Positions 10,181 through 20,385 of a DNA stretch of 64,000 bases are shown here, piece by piece. The stretch spans positions 1,054,001 to 1,118,000 of the forward strand of contig NZ_CP079218.1 of NCBI RefSeq assembly GCF_019317285.1, in the 5' to 3' direction. The position numbers and the translations under genes are program-made. The notes under the pieces are model-generated. The model was given only the letters and a program-made list of their open reading frames with translations, ran no database searches and was not told where the DNA came from. Every line of letters starts with the position of its first letter. The first letter of the stretch is position 1. Origin of the DNA: Pedobacter sp. D749. GTDB lineage: Bacteria > Bacteroidota > Bacteroidia > Sphingobacteriales > Sphingobacteriaceae.

Positions 10181-11359
10181 ATGGATAAAAATCTCAGTCC
10201 TTTTACTCCTGACTGGAACCAGCTTTTAGATAAACTGGAAGCAGATGAACAGTCGCCAAATTCCCTGAGTGCCGATGAACAGGTGCTTTTAGCGGAACTT
10301 CGTGCCATCAGGGATGAATCTGCTGATGCATTGAAAACATACTCAACTTTTAATACCAATAAAAAGTGGGAGGAATTAAAAGTGCAGATTGAGGTAACAT
10401 CTGCTGTTCGGAGCAGGGGCAAGCTGCGTAAACTTTGGTTTAGCATTGCAGCAGCAGCAGCGGCGGTTTTGCTCGTTATAGGGGGCAGCCTTATTTACCA
10501 CAGCGATCAGCCACAGCCAAAAAATCTGGTGAATATCTTCAGAAACGATATCGCTCCTGGCAAAAACACAGCAACACTTACCCTGGATAACGGCAAAAAA
10601 ATAATATTGTCTGCCGCCAATGAGGGTAAACTGGCCAGCGAAGCGGGGATAATGATTAGTAAAACTGCTGATGGACAAGTTGTTTATACCGTAAAAGATG
10701 ATAAAATGGCTGCAGGTACACACATCCATACCTTATCGACTGCCATGGGTGAAACTTACCGCCTCCGGCTTCCAGACCAAAGTGAAGTATGGCTGAATGC
10801 ATCCTCCTCTATCAAATTTCCTGCATCATTTGCATCGGCGAAATTGCGTGAGGTTGAACTTACAGGTGAAGCCTATTTTGAAATTGCGAAAGACAAAACA
10901 CACCCTTTTATCGTGAAAACCAACCTTCAGGAGGTACAGGTACTGGGTACACATTTCAATATCAACAGCTACGCTGATCATCAAAAAACATTAACTACGC
11001 TGCTTGAAGGAAGCGTGCAGGTATCAAATCATGCGGAACAGGGAAAAATCATCAAACCGGGAGAGCAATCGATAGTACAGGATGGGCAACCTATTACTGT
11101 TGCGCCTGCTGACATTAAAAATGTGATGGCCTGGAAAAATGGTTATTTCCGTTTCAGAAATGAGTCGATTAAGGAGGTGATGGCAAAAATCATCCGCTGG
11201 TACAATATTGACGTCGTATATACAGGTGAAGTATCAGATGAGAAATTTAATGGTAATATTTCACGTCAAAAAAATATAAGCGAAGTACTAACTATGCTGA
11301 GCTATTCTAATGATGTTAAATTTAAAGTTGAGGGAAGGAGGGTGACAGTTATACAATAA
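10181..11359 (+). CDS. FecR family anti-sigma factor
   Basis: A 392-residue inner-membrane regulator. A cytoplasmic N-terminal domain (1-85) would bind the sigma factor encoded just upstream. A single membrane helix (about 88-107, following KLWFSI) leads to a periplasmic FecR domain (about 180-275, with the motifs 'LPDQSEVWLNASSSIKFP' and 'VQVLGTHFNI') and a C-terminal DUF4974-type domain (about 315-390). It should receive a signal from the STN domain of the SusC protein downstream and release sigma. The length is typical for Bacteroidota FecR proteins. Confidence 0.92.
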   Translation: MDKNLSPFTPDWNQLLDKLEADEQSPNSLSADEQVLLAELRAIRDESADALKTYSTFNTNKKWEELKVQIEVTSAVRSRGKLRKLWFSIAAAAAAVLLVIGGSLIYHSDQPQPKNLVNIFRNDIAPGKNTATLTLDNGKKIILSAANEGKLASEAGIMISKTADGQVVYTVKDDKMAAGTHIHTLSTAMGETYRLRLPDQSEVWLNASSSIKFPASFASAKLREVELTGEAYFEIAKDKTHPFIVKTNLQEVQVLGTHFNINSYADHQKTLTTLLEGSVQVSNHAEQGKIIKPGEQSIVQDGQPITVAPADIKNVMAWKNGYFRFRNESIKEVMAKIIRWYNIDVVYTGEVSDEKFNGNISRQKNISEVLTMLSYSNDVKFKVEGRRVTVIQ

Positions 11360-11557
11360 AAATCTACTATATCTACTCTATAGGAAATTCAAAGTACATC
11401 CCTGGAACCACAGGAGGATGTGCTCCAGAATAAAATACCAGTCCGACGCTAATCGAACTGGCAAAAAAGGCTGGGAATTAACAAAAATTGTCAAACTAAC
11501 CGCTAAAAGCCGCGATCTCGAAAATACAAGGCTTGAAGCAACAACCTAACTTACCAA

Positions 11558-14500
11558 ATGTACCAAATTTGCACTAAACCAGTGCGCTTTTTCAGCGCGC
11601 AAAATAACCTATGGAGAGTTATGAAGCTAACCACTTTACTCATGCTTGCTTTTTTTATGCAGGTAAGTGCGGGCACCTACGCACAGAAAATTACTTTGTC
11701 AGCCAGAAATGCTGAATTGTTTACCATTTTTGATCAGATCAGCGACCAGAGCGGTTACGATTTTGTGATTACGAATTCTATATTAAAGAATTCCAAAAAA
11801 GTGACGATAGATGTTAAAAATGCAGAATTAAGTGATGTTCTGGATCAGATATTTAAAAACCAGTCGCTGGAGTTCACCATCGCTAACAAATCTGTACTGG
11901 TTAGAAAAAAAGAGCCTGCATTCCTGGAGAAAATCATCAAAAGATTTCAATCAATCGATGTTACCGGAAAAGTGCTGGATGAAAATAATCTGCCGCTTCC
12001 TGGCGCTACTGTAGGCGTAAAGGGACTGAAAAAACAGGTAGTGACCAATAAGGATGGCGAGTTTACATTGAAGGATGTTGATGAAGATGCTGTGCTGATG
12101 ATTACATTTTTAGGCTATCAGACAAGAGAAATCAAGGCTTCGGAAAATCTTGGCAATATTATCCTGACCATTCAAACAGGTCAGCTGGATGAAGTGACCG
12201 TTTCCACAGGATACCAAACCCTGTCTAAAGAACGTGTAACAGGATCATTTTCTACGTTATCCTCCAAACAACTGGATCAACAGCGTTTGAGCAGTATGCA
12301 GTCGCTGCTGGAAGGCAGGATACCCGGTTACAATAACGGTCTGATCAGGGGAACCACTTCAATGAACGGATTGGTACAGCCTTTATACGTGATCGATGGT
12401 TTTCCTGTAGAAAACCTGAGCTTAAATGCGAACAGCACAACTGTAGCTGAAGGCATACCGGGACTGAACCTGGAAGATATTGAAAGCATTACGGTATTAA
12501 AAGATGCTGCTGCTGCCTCTATTTATGGGGCACGTGCCTCTAATGGTGTCATTGTTATTGTTACCAAGAAAGCAAAAAAAGGCAAGCCACAAATCTCTGC
12601 TTCCAGTACATTTACGCTTTCTCCTTACAGACAATACACGGATAATCTTACCAATTCAGCAGATATTGTTGAACTGGAGAAGGAATGGGCTGCCAATAAT
12701 CCGAATTTACGCGGTGCAAATGCAGGCGCCTACGCGGCCAACTTATTACAGAATGTGGCCTACCCAAGCCAGGGTATCAATGCCATTCTGAGAAATGCTG
12801 CAGGCACACTTTCACAGGCAGATCTCAATACAAAATTAGGCCAGCTGGCAGCCGGTGGATACCAGTATTATGATGATGTTGAAAAGTATAGCAAGCGGAA
12901 TCCTTTTTATCAGCAATACAACCTGAGTGTTGGGAGCGCGACCGAAAAAAATGCGCTATACTCTTCTGTAACCTACCGTAACAATAAAACGCAGGACAAA
13001 TTCGCAGGTGATGAATCCCTTGGCGTCAATATCAACAATACCACTCAGATCAATAAGTGGCTGAGCATGGAATTAAGTACATTCCTGTCTTACACTGAGG
13101 GAGAAACCCAGCCCTACAATACATTATCACCGGGATATAACTTTTTACCTTACGACCGTTTGGTGAATGCCGATGGAAGCAACTTTACTTCCGCTGCCGC
13201 ATCCCGTTTATCTGCCAATACCATGGCGCTGATCAACAACAACCGTTTATACAGTATGGACATTACCCCATTGGATGAGCAGGCGATGAACCTTGGTAAA
13301 ACAAGGAACTTCACCAACAGGTCATTTATCAGACTTGGGGCAAAAATTACTGACTGGTTGTCCTATAAATCAAGCTTTCAATACGAATATTCAACCAAAA
13401 GGCTGGATCAGTTGTATGACAAAAACTCTTATTATGTACGTAACAAGGTAAACAGTCTGGCCTCCGTTAATCCAGTGGCCGGCGGAACCGCAATTTTTAA
13501 TCTCCCTTACGGAAATATCAATTACAAAGAAAATCAATTCAGTAATTTCTATGTTTTCAGGCAGCAGTTAAATGTTGATAAAACTTTTGGAGAGAAACAC
13601 AGCATAAATGCAATTTTAGGCTCTGAGATTAGAAACAGAAAAATAGACTATGAAAATCAGACCCTCTATAACTACAATCCAAACACGCTAACCTATAGCC
13701 TGGTGAACCAGACATCGTTAGGCAATACCCCTGCGTCTGTTCTCGGTAGCGGAAGTTTTACAGCAGCGGATGGACGTATACTGAGAGCTAATACAGAGCG
13801 TTTTGTTTCTCTTTACAGCAATATAAACTACGCCTATGATGACAAATACCTGTTAACGGGTAGTATTCGCTGGGACAGGTCGAACCTTTGGGGTACGAGC
13901 TCCAAATATCAGAATACACCAATCTGGTCAGTGGGTGCAGGCTGGAATATCAACAAGGAATCTTTCTTTAATGCAGACTGGGTAGACAGGTTGAAACTGC
14001 GTGTTTCACATGGTATCGCCGGTAACGTTTACACCAATAGTGCACCGTTTACCACTTTCAATTTCAATCCAAATTACAATGTAGGCGGTTTGCAGGCTGT
14101 CATAGGCAGCAGGCCAAACCCATTGTTGTCATGGGAAAAAACCACGACCACCAATGCCGGTCTGGATTTCGCAATTTTTAAAAACCGTCTTTCAGGATCG
14201 GTTGACTACTACCATAAAAATGGCAAGGATTTGTTGGCCAACACGCAGGGTGTGCCAACTGAAGGGTTTGGTTATTCAACCTATGTGATCAATAACGGAG
14301 AGATGCTGAACCAGGGAGTTGAACTGGCCTTGTCTGGTGATATCATCCGTGGCAAAGACCTGACCTGGAATTTGGGACTGCAATATGCCTTTAATAAAAA
14401 CAAAGTTACCTATGTTAACATAGAGGCACCTTTTTATGTCCTTCAGCTTGATTATCCGCAATCATTCCCACGTATCGGAAATCCATACAATTCCATTTAC

Positions 14501-15130
14501 AGCTATCAATGGGCTGGTTTGAGTAATACAGGATTGCCACAGGTTTACAATGAAAAAGGAGAGAAGGTACTGGCTTCACCAGCTACGCTGCAATCTATTG
14601 TGTACAGCGGATCGACCGTTCCAAAATACAGCGGATCATTAAACAGTACGCTTTCCTATCAAAACTTCAGCCTGTCTTTCCTATTAACTTTCGAGGGCGG
14701 TCATAAAATGAGAGATACATTTTTACCAGCGCTGGGGGCCAGCTATAACAGTGCCCTGAACGGATATGTAACCCAGATTTCATCCGTAAATAAAGATATC
14801 GTAAACAGGTGGAGAAATCCCGGAGACGAGCTGAAGACTAATATTCCTAAAGTTGTTTTTGCTGAAGATCCTACTTATAACAGCCAGAGTGCCGATATCT
14901 ACAAGTATGCAGACATCAACGTACTGGATGCTACTAATATGCGACTGAGAAATATTTCCCTGGCCTATAACGTACCACAGCAGGTGGCTAAAAAAGCAGG
15001 ATTGAGCAATATCCGTTTCCAGTTTAACGTGGAGAACGCCTTTACATTGGCCAAATCCAAAACTGCAAAATACCTGCTCAACGGATACCTTACTCCTAAT
15101 TATGTATGGGGTGCTTATCTTAATTTCTAG
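11558..15130 (+). CDS. SusC/RagA family TonB-dependent outer-membrane transporter
   Basis: A 1190-residue outer-membrane importer. The N-terminus has the long form usual in this group (basic leader, then MKLTTLLMLAFFMQVSAGTYAQ as signal peptide), which supports the start at 11558 rather than the internal ATG at 11621. Next come an STN signalling domain (about 60-112), a carboxypeptidase-regulatory-like domain (about 134-205), the TonB plug (about 215-335, ending in the SusC signature IYGARASNGVIVIVTKK) and a large beta-barrel ending in Phe. The STN domain and the upstream sigma/FecR genes indicate transcriptional signalling. With SusD it forms a capped uptake complex; the ligand is not evident, as no glycosidase lies nearby. 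Confidence 0.93.
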   Translation: MYQICTKPVRFFSAQNNLWRVMKLTTLLMLAFFMQVSAGTYAQKITLSARNAELFTIFDQISDQSGYDFVITNSILKNSKKVTIDVKNAELSDVLDQIFKNQSLEFTIANKSVLVRKKEPAFLEKIIKRFQSIDVTGKVLDENNLPLPGATVGVKGLKKQVVTNKDGEFTLKDVDEDAVLMITFLGYQTREIKASENLGNIILTIQTGQLDEVTVSTGYQTLSKERVTGSFSTLSSKQLDQQRLSSMQSLLEGRIPGYNNGLIRGTTSMNGLVQPLYVIDGFPVENLSLNANSTTVAEGIPGLNLEDIESITVLKDAAAASIYGARASNGVIVIVTKKAKKGKPQISASSTFTLSPYRQYTDNLTNSADIVELEKEWAANNPNLRGANAGAYAANLLQNVAYPSQGINAILRNAAGTLSQADLNTKLGQLAAGGYQYYDDVEKYSKRNPFYQQYNLSVGSATEKNALYSSVTYRNNKTQDKFAGDESLGVNINNTTQINKWLSMELSTFLSYTEGETQPYNTLSPGYNFLPYDRLVNADGSNFTSAAASRLSANTMALINNNRLYSMDITPLDEQAMNLGKTRNFTNRSFIRLGAKITDWLSYKSSFQYEYSTKRLDQLYDKNSYYVRNKVNSLASVNPVAGGTAIFNLPYGNINYKENQFSNFYVFRQQLNVDKTFGEKHSINAILGSEIRNRKIDYENQTLYNYNPNTLTYSLVNQTSLGNTPASVLGSGSFTAADGRILRANTERFVSLYSNINYAYDDKYLLTGSIRWDRSNLWGTSSKYQNTPIWSVGAGWNINKESFFNADWVDRLKLRVSHGIAGNVYTNSAPFTTFNFNPNYNVGGLQAVIGSRPNPLLSWEKTTTTNAGLDFAIFKNRLSGSVDYYHKNGKDLLANTQGVPTEGFGYSTYVINNGEMLNQGVELALSGDIIRGKDLTWNLGLQYAFNKNKVTYVNIEAPFYVLQLDYPQSFPRIGNPYNSIYSYQWAGLSNTGLPQVYNEKGEKVLASPATLQSIVYSGSTVPKYSGSLNSTLSYQNFSLSFLLTFEGGHKMRDTFLPALGASYNSALNGYVTQISSVNKDIVNRWRNPGDELKTNIPKVVFAEDPTYNSQSADIYKYADINVLDATNMRLRNISLAYNVPQQVAKKAGLSNIRFQFNVENAFTLAKSKTAKYLLNGYLTPNYVWGAYLNF

Positions 15131-15179
15131 GAAACTATTTTATACTGCATTTAGCAGCAAACAATATTTAAAGACATAA

Positions 15180-15246
15180 GTGATGAAACCGTCATGATTT
15201 TAAAAATCACAAAGTGGAATAAGTAAATCATGACAGCTTCATCACC
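15180..15246 (+). promoter_or_regulatory. Interrupted inverted repeat between susC and susD
   Basis: The arms GTGATGAA/TTCATCAC and GTCATGATTT/AAATCATGAC are nested and separated by a short mismatch and a 24-base loop. No T-tract follows. Placed between the SusC and SusD genes, it could stabilise mRNA ends or attenuate transcription into susD (inference). Confidence 0.5.
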
Positions 15247-15267
15247 ATTAAAAACAAATTTATAAGG

Positions 15268-16683
15268 ATGAAAAATATATTTTCAAACACCATAAAATTA
15301 GCCGTTCTTGCTTCAGTATTGAGCTTTAGCAGCTGCAAAAAATTTATTGATATCCTTCCTGTAGGAAATGGCCAGATCCCTACTACGCTGTCAGACTATG
15401 AAGCCCTGATCCGCGACGAGTATGGTAACCACCGTTCAGATATCACCCAGGCAGTGCTCTTGCTCAATGATAAATTTGAAACCAGCAGCAACCTGAATTA
15501 CTATCCGCTATACAAAGCCAACTATAACTGGAACGAATCGGCCGACAGGATTGCATTTAACAATTCAGATGAAGGTGCTTACTATAACAATTACAAAGGG
15601 ATCAATACCAGCAACCTGATTATTGAAAAGGCAGCGGGAACAACAGAGGGGACGGAGGCACAAAAAGCGGAACTGATTGGACAGGCGAAAGTGCTGAGGG
15701 CAATGGATTATGATATTCTGGCCAATTATTATGCAGACACTTATGAAGAAGCAAACGCAGCCACCAAATTATCTGTGCCGCTGATTCTCAGTGCTGATAT
15801 TGGTGCGGCGTATACCCAGGTATCGATCAAAGAACTCTATGATTTTATGCTGAAGGATATTAATGAGGCCATTCCTGCTTTGGGCGCCACCAGCGCAACC
15901 GTGCTGCATCCCAATCTTGGATCAGCGAATGCGCTGAAAGCAAGGATACTTCTGCAAATGGGCAGATATGCTGATGCACTGGCTGCTGCAAATGAAGCCC
16001 TGAAGTACAACGATAAACTGTTTGACTGGACAACATTTTACAATACCTATAAAACGCAGATAGAGGCTGTTAATATCTATAACAATGCGCCTTCGCCAAT
16101 GGGCTTTAATTACGTGGAAAATTATTATTTCCGTCATGGTGCATCGAGTAATGCCGGACGGGAGTCGTCGATCCGCGTTGATCGCGCAACCCGTTTTGAA
16201 CAGGGTGATGCAAGATTTGCCTCCCGCTGGAAACTCAGGACAGTAGGGGCAGATACCTATTATACCAGCATTACTACAGGTTATTTCAACCAGGGCGGTT
16301 TAACGACCACCGAAGTATACCTGATCAAAGCAGAATGCCAGGCACGTCTTAACGATGTTCCCGGTGCCATGTCTACATTGAACGCTGTGCGGGTGAAAAG
16401 AATCTTTGCTGCAAAATATGTACCGCTGAGCGCATCTAACACCATAGAGGCGGTAAAACTTATTCAGCGAACCAAAGGAAATGAGCTTATTTTAGGGATT
16501 ACGCCTTTTGCTGATGCACGCCGCCTGAACAAGGATCCGAATTACGCCGTTACGCTGAGCAAAACAGAAGCCGGACAGGCCTTAACACTTGCTCCTAATT
16601 CCCACCTCTGGACGATGCCATTTCCACAGGGTGCTTCTAAAAATCCGGGTAATGGTACCATTAAACAGAATGTAGACAAGTAG
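15268..16683 (+). CDS. SusD/RagB family nutrient-binding outer-membrane lipoprotein
   Basis: A 471-residue surface lipoprotein that caps the SusC barrel. A lipoprotein signal ends at C23 (LSFSSC|KKF). The N-terminal SusD-like region carries tetratricopeptide-type helices (YYNNYKGINTSNLIIEKA, EGTEAQKAELIGQAKVLRAMDYDILANYYAD), and the C-terminal part has the family pattern LIKAECQARLNDVPGAMSTLNAVRVKR and NELILGITPFADARRLN. It follows SusC by about 140 bp across a large inverted repeat, and leads into two thioredoxin-like genes. The ligand is unknown. Confidence 0.92.
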   Translation: MKNIFSNTIKLAVLASVLSFSSCKKFIDILPVGNGQIPTTLSDYEALIRDEYGNHRSDITQAVLLLNDKFETSSNLNYYPLYKANYNWNESADRIAFNNSDEGAYYNNYKGINTSNLIIEKAAGTTEGTEAQKAELIGQAKVLRAMDYDILANYYADTYEEANAATKLSVPLILSADIGAAYTQVSIKELYDFMLKDINEAIPALGATSATVLHPNLGSANALKARILLQMGRYADALAAANEALKYNDKLFDWTTFYNTYKTQIEAVNIYNNAPSPMGFNYVENYYFRHGASSNAGRESSIRVDRATRFEQGDARFASRWKLRTVGADTYYTSITTGYFNQGGLTTTEVYLIKAECQARLNDVPGAMSTLNAVRVKRIFAAKYVPLSASNTIEAVKLIQRTKGNELILGITPFADARRLNKDPNYAVTLSKTEAGQALTLAPNSHLWTMPFPQGASKNPGNGTIKQNVDK

Positions 16684-16697
16684 CTTAAAACACACAT

Positions 16698-17870
16698 ATG
16701 AAACTGAAAATTAAGATTTCACTGCTGCTGATACTTTTTACCGTATGCGCTGGACAGGCAAAAGCAGTATCCTTACCAGTTACCATCAATGGTACGGTAA
16801 AAGGGCTGCCTGATGGCACGCGTATCGATCTTGTTCCGGGTGCTACACATGCAAATGAGCAGCCTGTGGCAACAGCTGTGGTCAGTAACGGTAATTTTCT
16901 GCTGAAAGGAGCAATTGCTACAGAACCAAGACTGTATTATCTGCGGACTGCAGGCATTGGCGGACAAACCTCATTGGTGCTGCAACCCGGGAAGATTGTT
17001 GTTACAGCCATGGCTAAACTGACGGGCAGTGCAGAAAACAAATACTATGAGTTTACTGATCTTGTAGTAAAAGGCAGCGAAGCAAATAATCAGTACGTGA
17101 AAAAAATAGCGCCCAAGAATGAGCTCAACGCGCTTTATATTGCTAACCAGGAGGCAAATAAAGAAGTGGTGACCAGGCGAAACCAGGCATATGCGGCAAA
17201 AGATACCACATTGCTCAAATCGATCATAGAGAGCCCGGCCTGGAAAAAAGCAATGGCTGATGAATCTCAGTTCTTTAAGCAGGCGCAGAGAAATCTGCGC
17301 AAAATTGTGACCGACAATAAAGATTCTTTCTGGGGGCCGCTACTTGCACTTGACATCTACAGTTATTTCACCCCGGAAGACAAAATTATGTATGCGGAGC
17401 TTTCGCCTGCAGCGCAGAAAAGTTACTATGGTAAAATCCTGGGCGATTTGATTAATCCCGTAGGTTTTAAAGGTCAGCAGGCACCTTTGCTGAATGCGAA
17501 AAATGAGGCCGGGCAGGCTGCGGAAATAGGAGTGTTAAAAAAAGGACATCAATACGTGCTGGTCGATTTTTGGGCCTCCTGGTGTGTGCCATGCCGTAAA
17601 TCTATTCCCGCTCTGAAAAAAGTGTATGCAGATTATAGGGATAAAGGCCTGCAAATCGTTAGTATTTCGATTGATAAAAAAGAGGGCGACTGGTTAAAGG
17701 CACAGCAGGAAGAAAAATTGCCATGGCCAAGTTTCCTGGATCATGGTGCAACGGCCAACGCCTGGAAAGTACAGGCTATCCCTGCCATGTTTTTGTTAGA
17801 TGAGCAGGGAAAAGTAGTATTGGAAAACATGAGCCTTGAAGAAGTAATTACCAAGTTAAAAGCGATATAG
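16698..17870 (+). CDS. TlpA-like thioredoxin-domain protein with DUF4369-type N-terminus
   Basis: A 390-residue exported thiol-disulfide protein. A signal peptide is at 1-23 (LLLILFTVCAGQAKA). A DUF4369-like beta-sandwich (about 25-125) precedes a helical linker, then an AhpC/TSA-thioredoxin domain (about 255-390) with the active site WASWCVPC (C296, C299) and the cis-proline segment QAIPAMFLLD. Such proteins act in the periplasm or on the outer membrane as reductants, and are often encoded beside SusC/SusD pairs in this group. It is 14 bp after susD and 1 bp before a paralogue. Confidence 0.88.
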   Translation: MKLKIKISLLLILFTVCAGQAKAVSLPVTINGTVKGLPDGTRIDLVPGATHANEQPVATAVVSNGNFLLKGAIATEPRLYYLRTAGIGGQTSLVLQPGKIVVTAMAKLTGSAENKYYEFTDLVVKGSEANNQYVKKIAPKNELNALYIANQEANKEVVTRRNQAYAAKDTTLLKSIIESPAWKKAMADESQFFKQAQRNLRKIVTDNKDSFWGPLLALDIYSYFTPEDKIMYAELSPAAQKSYYGKILGDLINPVGFKGQQAPLLNAKNEAGQAAEIGVLKKGHQYVLVDFWASWCVPCRKSIPALKKVYADYRDKGLQIVSISIDKKEGDWLKAQQEEKLPWPSFLDHGATANAWKVQAIPAMFLLDEQGKVVLENMSLEEVITKLKAI

Positions 17871-17871
17871 G

Positions 17872-18990
17872 ATGAACATTTTATTTAAAAGAATATTAAC
17901 GATAGTACCCGTGGCACTGGGATGTTATGGCGGTCCGCTATTGGCCCAGAATGGAAAATATGTGTTGACCGGTAATCTCCCTACCGTTAAAGACAAGATT
18001 TATCTTGGTCATGAAGTTGGGGATAAATATGCAGTTATAGATTCGGCGAAAGTTGTTAATGGTAGCTTTATGTTTAAAGGAATGGTTAAACAACCAGGAT
18101 TTTATAAATTGGAAAGTAAGGGCCTGAAAAACCCGATACTTTTTATATTGGAGAATGCTGCTATCCGTGTGACCAAACCTGATAGTTTGTCTCAGGCGGT
18201 TGTTAGTGGATCTGCTGCGCAGGATGTATACATGGGCTTTTACAACGGTCCCTGGAAAGCAATCACTGCTAAAGCAGGAGATATTTACGGCCGGCTTGAT
18301 CAGGCTGAGAAAGCGGGTAAAAAAGATACCGCTACCCGTGCAGGTTTCGACCGGGAATTCAGATCACTGGATACACTGAACATTGCAGCGGTAAAGGAGT
18401 ATATCCTCAAAAATCCCGCTTCGGCCGGATCTGCAGCAGTTATTTATGACCGTTTTATCAGTTATCCTAATTTTCCGGTTGCCGAAGCGTTTTTCGGGCT
18501 GCTTACTAAAAATGCGCAGCAATCAGAAATTGGCGAACAAATTAACACCGCATTAAAAACTAATGCGAAAACCGCTAAAGGGAAGGTTGCCCCGGCCATT
18601 GCTATGCCTGATAAGGATGGGAAAATCGTAAAACTTTCTGATTTTAAAGGTAAATATGTACTTGTTGATTTCTGGGCAAGCTGGTGCGGTCCCTGCCGGA
18701 GAGAAAACCCCAATGTAGTTGCGGCTTACAAAAAATACCATGATAAAGGCTTTGAAATTTTAGGTGTATCCCTGGATTCAAAAAAGGATGCCTGGTTAAA
18801 AGCCATCGCAACTGATGGCCTCACCTGGACGCATGTGTCTGATCTGCAGGCCTGGTCAAACTCCGCCGTTAAAGCTTATGGGGTAAAATCTGTGCCGGCA
18901 AGTTTCCTGCTTGATCCGGAAGGTAAGGTAGTAGGTAAAGACTTAAGAGGAGAGGAACTGAACAAAACCCTGGCAGACATCTTCAAATAG
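17872..18990 (+). CDS. TlpA-like thioredoxin-domain protein, second paralogue
   Basis: A 372-residue exported protein with the same architecture as its neighbour: signal peptide (about 1-25), DUF4369-like domain (about 28-120), helical linker, and a thioredoxin domain with WASWCGPC (C272, C275) and the cis-proline segment KSVPASFLLD. Here the active site is the classical CGPC, while the upstream paralogue has CVPC, so the two may differ in redox potential. The start ATG is 1 bp after the previous stop, implying translational coupling. It is the last gene of the sigma-FecR-SusCD locus; a terminator follows at 19012. Confidence 0.88.
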   Translation: MNILFKRILTIVPVALGCYGGPLLAQNGKYVLTGNLPTVKDKIYLGHEVGDKYAVIDSAKVVNGSFMFKGMVKQPGFYKLESKGLKNPILFILENAAIRVTKPDSLSQAVVSGSAAQDVYMGFYNGPWKAITAKAGDIYGRLDQAEKAGKKDTATRAGFDREFRSLDTLNIAAVKEYILKNPASAGSAAVIYDRFISYPNFPVAEAFFGLLTKNAQQSEIGEQINTALKTNAKTAKGKVAPAIAMPDKDGKIVKLSDFKGKYVLVDFWASWCGPCRRENPNVVAAYKKYHDKGFEILGVSLDSKKDAWLKAIATDGLTWTHVSDLQAWSNSAVKAYGVKSVPASFLLDPEGKVVGKDLRGEELNKTLADIFK

Positions 18991-19320
18991 CATTTAAACA
19001 CAATAATTTATAAATAGCTGCAGCCCATGGGTTTGCAGCTATTTTTGTTTTAAGAAGATTATAGGCCTGTGCAAACTTCACCGCGTCATAGTTATTTCTG
19101 AGTTCCAGGTTATTGCGCAGATTTTTCTGTGGGTATCGGCTGTAGCTGTGGAAATAAAGAGCCATATGGCATGAGATGCTCTTTTATATTCCATTTAATA
19201 ACTATTCGCACTTAATAATCAAATTGTTATCTGTTTAAAAGGGGCGAATCTAAGTCCTTGTTTCTTCATCTGGTGTAACCTAATTGATTTATAAGTTGTC
19301 TAAATTATCAAAACTTAAAT
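18991..19320. other. Intergenic stretch with a terminator and a possible coding scar
   Basis: A 330-bp gap. Besides the terminator at 19012-19046, the minus strand from 19165 to about 19053 reads like real protein (YSRYPQKNLRNNLELRNN, then YDAVKFAQAYNLL) but belongs to no family I recognise and has no complete gene. A short motif (GGCATGAGA, then TCTTTTATATTC) near 19169-19193 recurs near 20444-20467, so these may be remnants of a shared dispersed sequence. Confidence 0.3.
19012..19046 (+). terminator. Rho-independent terminator after the SusCD-TlpA locus
   Basis: A perfect 11-bp stem (AAATAGCTGCA at 19012-19022 with TGCAGCTATTT at 19034-19044) runs directly into a T-rich tail. It lies 22 bp after the stop of the second thioredoxin gene. 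Confidence 0.8.
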
Positions 19321-20385
19321 ATGAAAAGCATTCTAGCTATATTTCTTCTGATTATCAGTCTTTCCTGCTTTGGACAGAAAAACAAAAATACCCTGATGAG
19401 TTTATTAGGCACAATGCCTAATCCACCAAAATTGTTTGTTGATACATTAGAGAAAATAAATATTGAAAATGGCTGGAGATATAAAATTCGTTATTTATCG
19501 GAAGATAGCAGTACGGTTTTTCATACACCCAAAGACTACATTACAGCTTATCTATTTATTCCAAATCATAGTTTTGGTACCAAATTACCGGCTATGATTG
19601 CTATACATCAAGACGGTAGTCGTAATTATCTTGGCAAAGCTGAACCGGCTGGCCTTGCAGGTGACGACGACCAACATTACGGTATAGAACTGTATAAACA
19701 AGGGTACGTGGTTATATGCCCTGATAGGTTTTATCACGGTAACCGAAGAAGAATTAGTAAGCCGGATACCTTGACTAATTTGTGGTATGAAGAGTCGCTG
19801 CAAGCAACAGAACATTGGGCTGGACAGCTTATGTCTGTAGGAAGATCTACAATCGGAAAGGAAGTATATGATTTAGAAAGAGCAATGGATGTGTTGTATG
19901 CCATGCCTGTGGTTGATAAAAATAAGGTTGGAGCTATCGGCCATTCTGCAGGTGGCAATGCTTTGGCATACTTCATGTTTGCCGATACTCGCGTCAAAAT
20001 AGGTGTTTCATCCTGTGGCGTATTTGAGATGGTTGACTGGTTTGATGAGAAGGCGCCAAGCAAACGGTATGCGTATACGGCAATTCCCGGATTTCTAAAT
20101 ACAGCACGAACCTCTGATTTTGTGGGCCTGATTGCACCAAGACCTTTTTTAATGACCCGAGGACTTTGGGAATGGGCCAAAGATACTGAGCAGAATAAAG
20201 CAAACAGTACAGGCCACGTAAAATCTACCGAGAAACTCTATAATGAAGCATTATCTTATTACAAAAAACTTAAATCTGCTGATAATTTAAAAGTGATATA
20301 TTTTGACGAAGATGGTGGACGCCACGCTTTTCCACCCAAGGTTAAAAAGCAAGTTTATACGTGGATTGCTTCTTATTTAAAGTAA
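19321..20385 (+). CDS. Exported alpha/beta hydrolase (dienelactone hydrolase / acetyl-xylan-esterase-like)
   Basis: A 354-residue protein with a signal peptide (1-19, FLLIISLSCFG|QK). It has an alpha/beta-hydrolase fold with the nucleophile elbow GHSAGG (S209 in residues 207-212), an oxyanion region around AIHQDGS (95-100), and a probable catalytic His in GGRHAFPP near the C-terminus. The long insertion around GDDDQHYGIELYKQGYVVICPDRFYHGNRRR resembles acetyl-xylan-esterase-like proteins of this superfamily. It probably cleaves esters in the periplasm; the substrate is unknown. It stands alone between two regulated uptake loci. Confidence 0.8.
   Translation: MKSILAIFLLIISLSCFGQKNKNTLMSLLGTMPNPPKLFVDTLEKINIENGWRYKIRYLSEDSSTVFHTPKDYITAYLFIPNHSFGTKLPAMIAIHQDGSRNYLGKAEPAGLAGDDDQHYGIELYKQGYVVICPDRFYHGNRRRISKPDTLTNLWYEESLQATEHWAGQLMSVGRSTIGKEVYDLERAMDVLYAMPVVDKNKVGAIGHSAGGNALAYFMFADTRVKIGVSSCGVFEMVDWFDEKAPSKRYAYTAIPGFLNTARTSDFVGLIAPRPFLMTRGLWEWAKDTEQNKANSTGHVKSTEKLYNEALSYYKKLKSADNLKVIYFDEDGGRHAFPPKVKKQVYTWIASYLK

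Noticed and set aside
15268..18990. A polysaccharide utilisation locus
   Set aside because: SusC/SusD are present, but no glycoside hydrolase, lyase or carbohydrate sensor lies nearby; thioredoxin-like proteins accompany them instead, so a glycan substrate is not supported.
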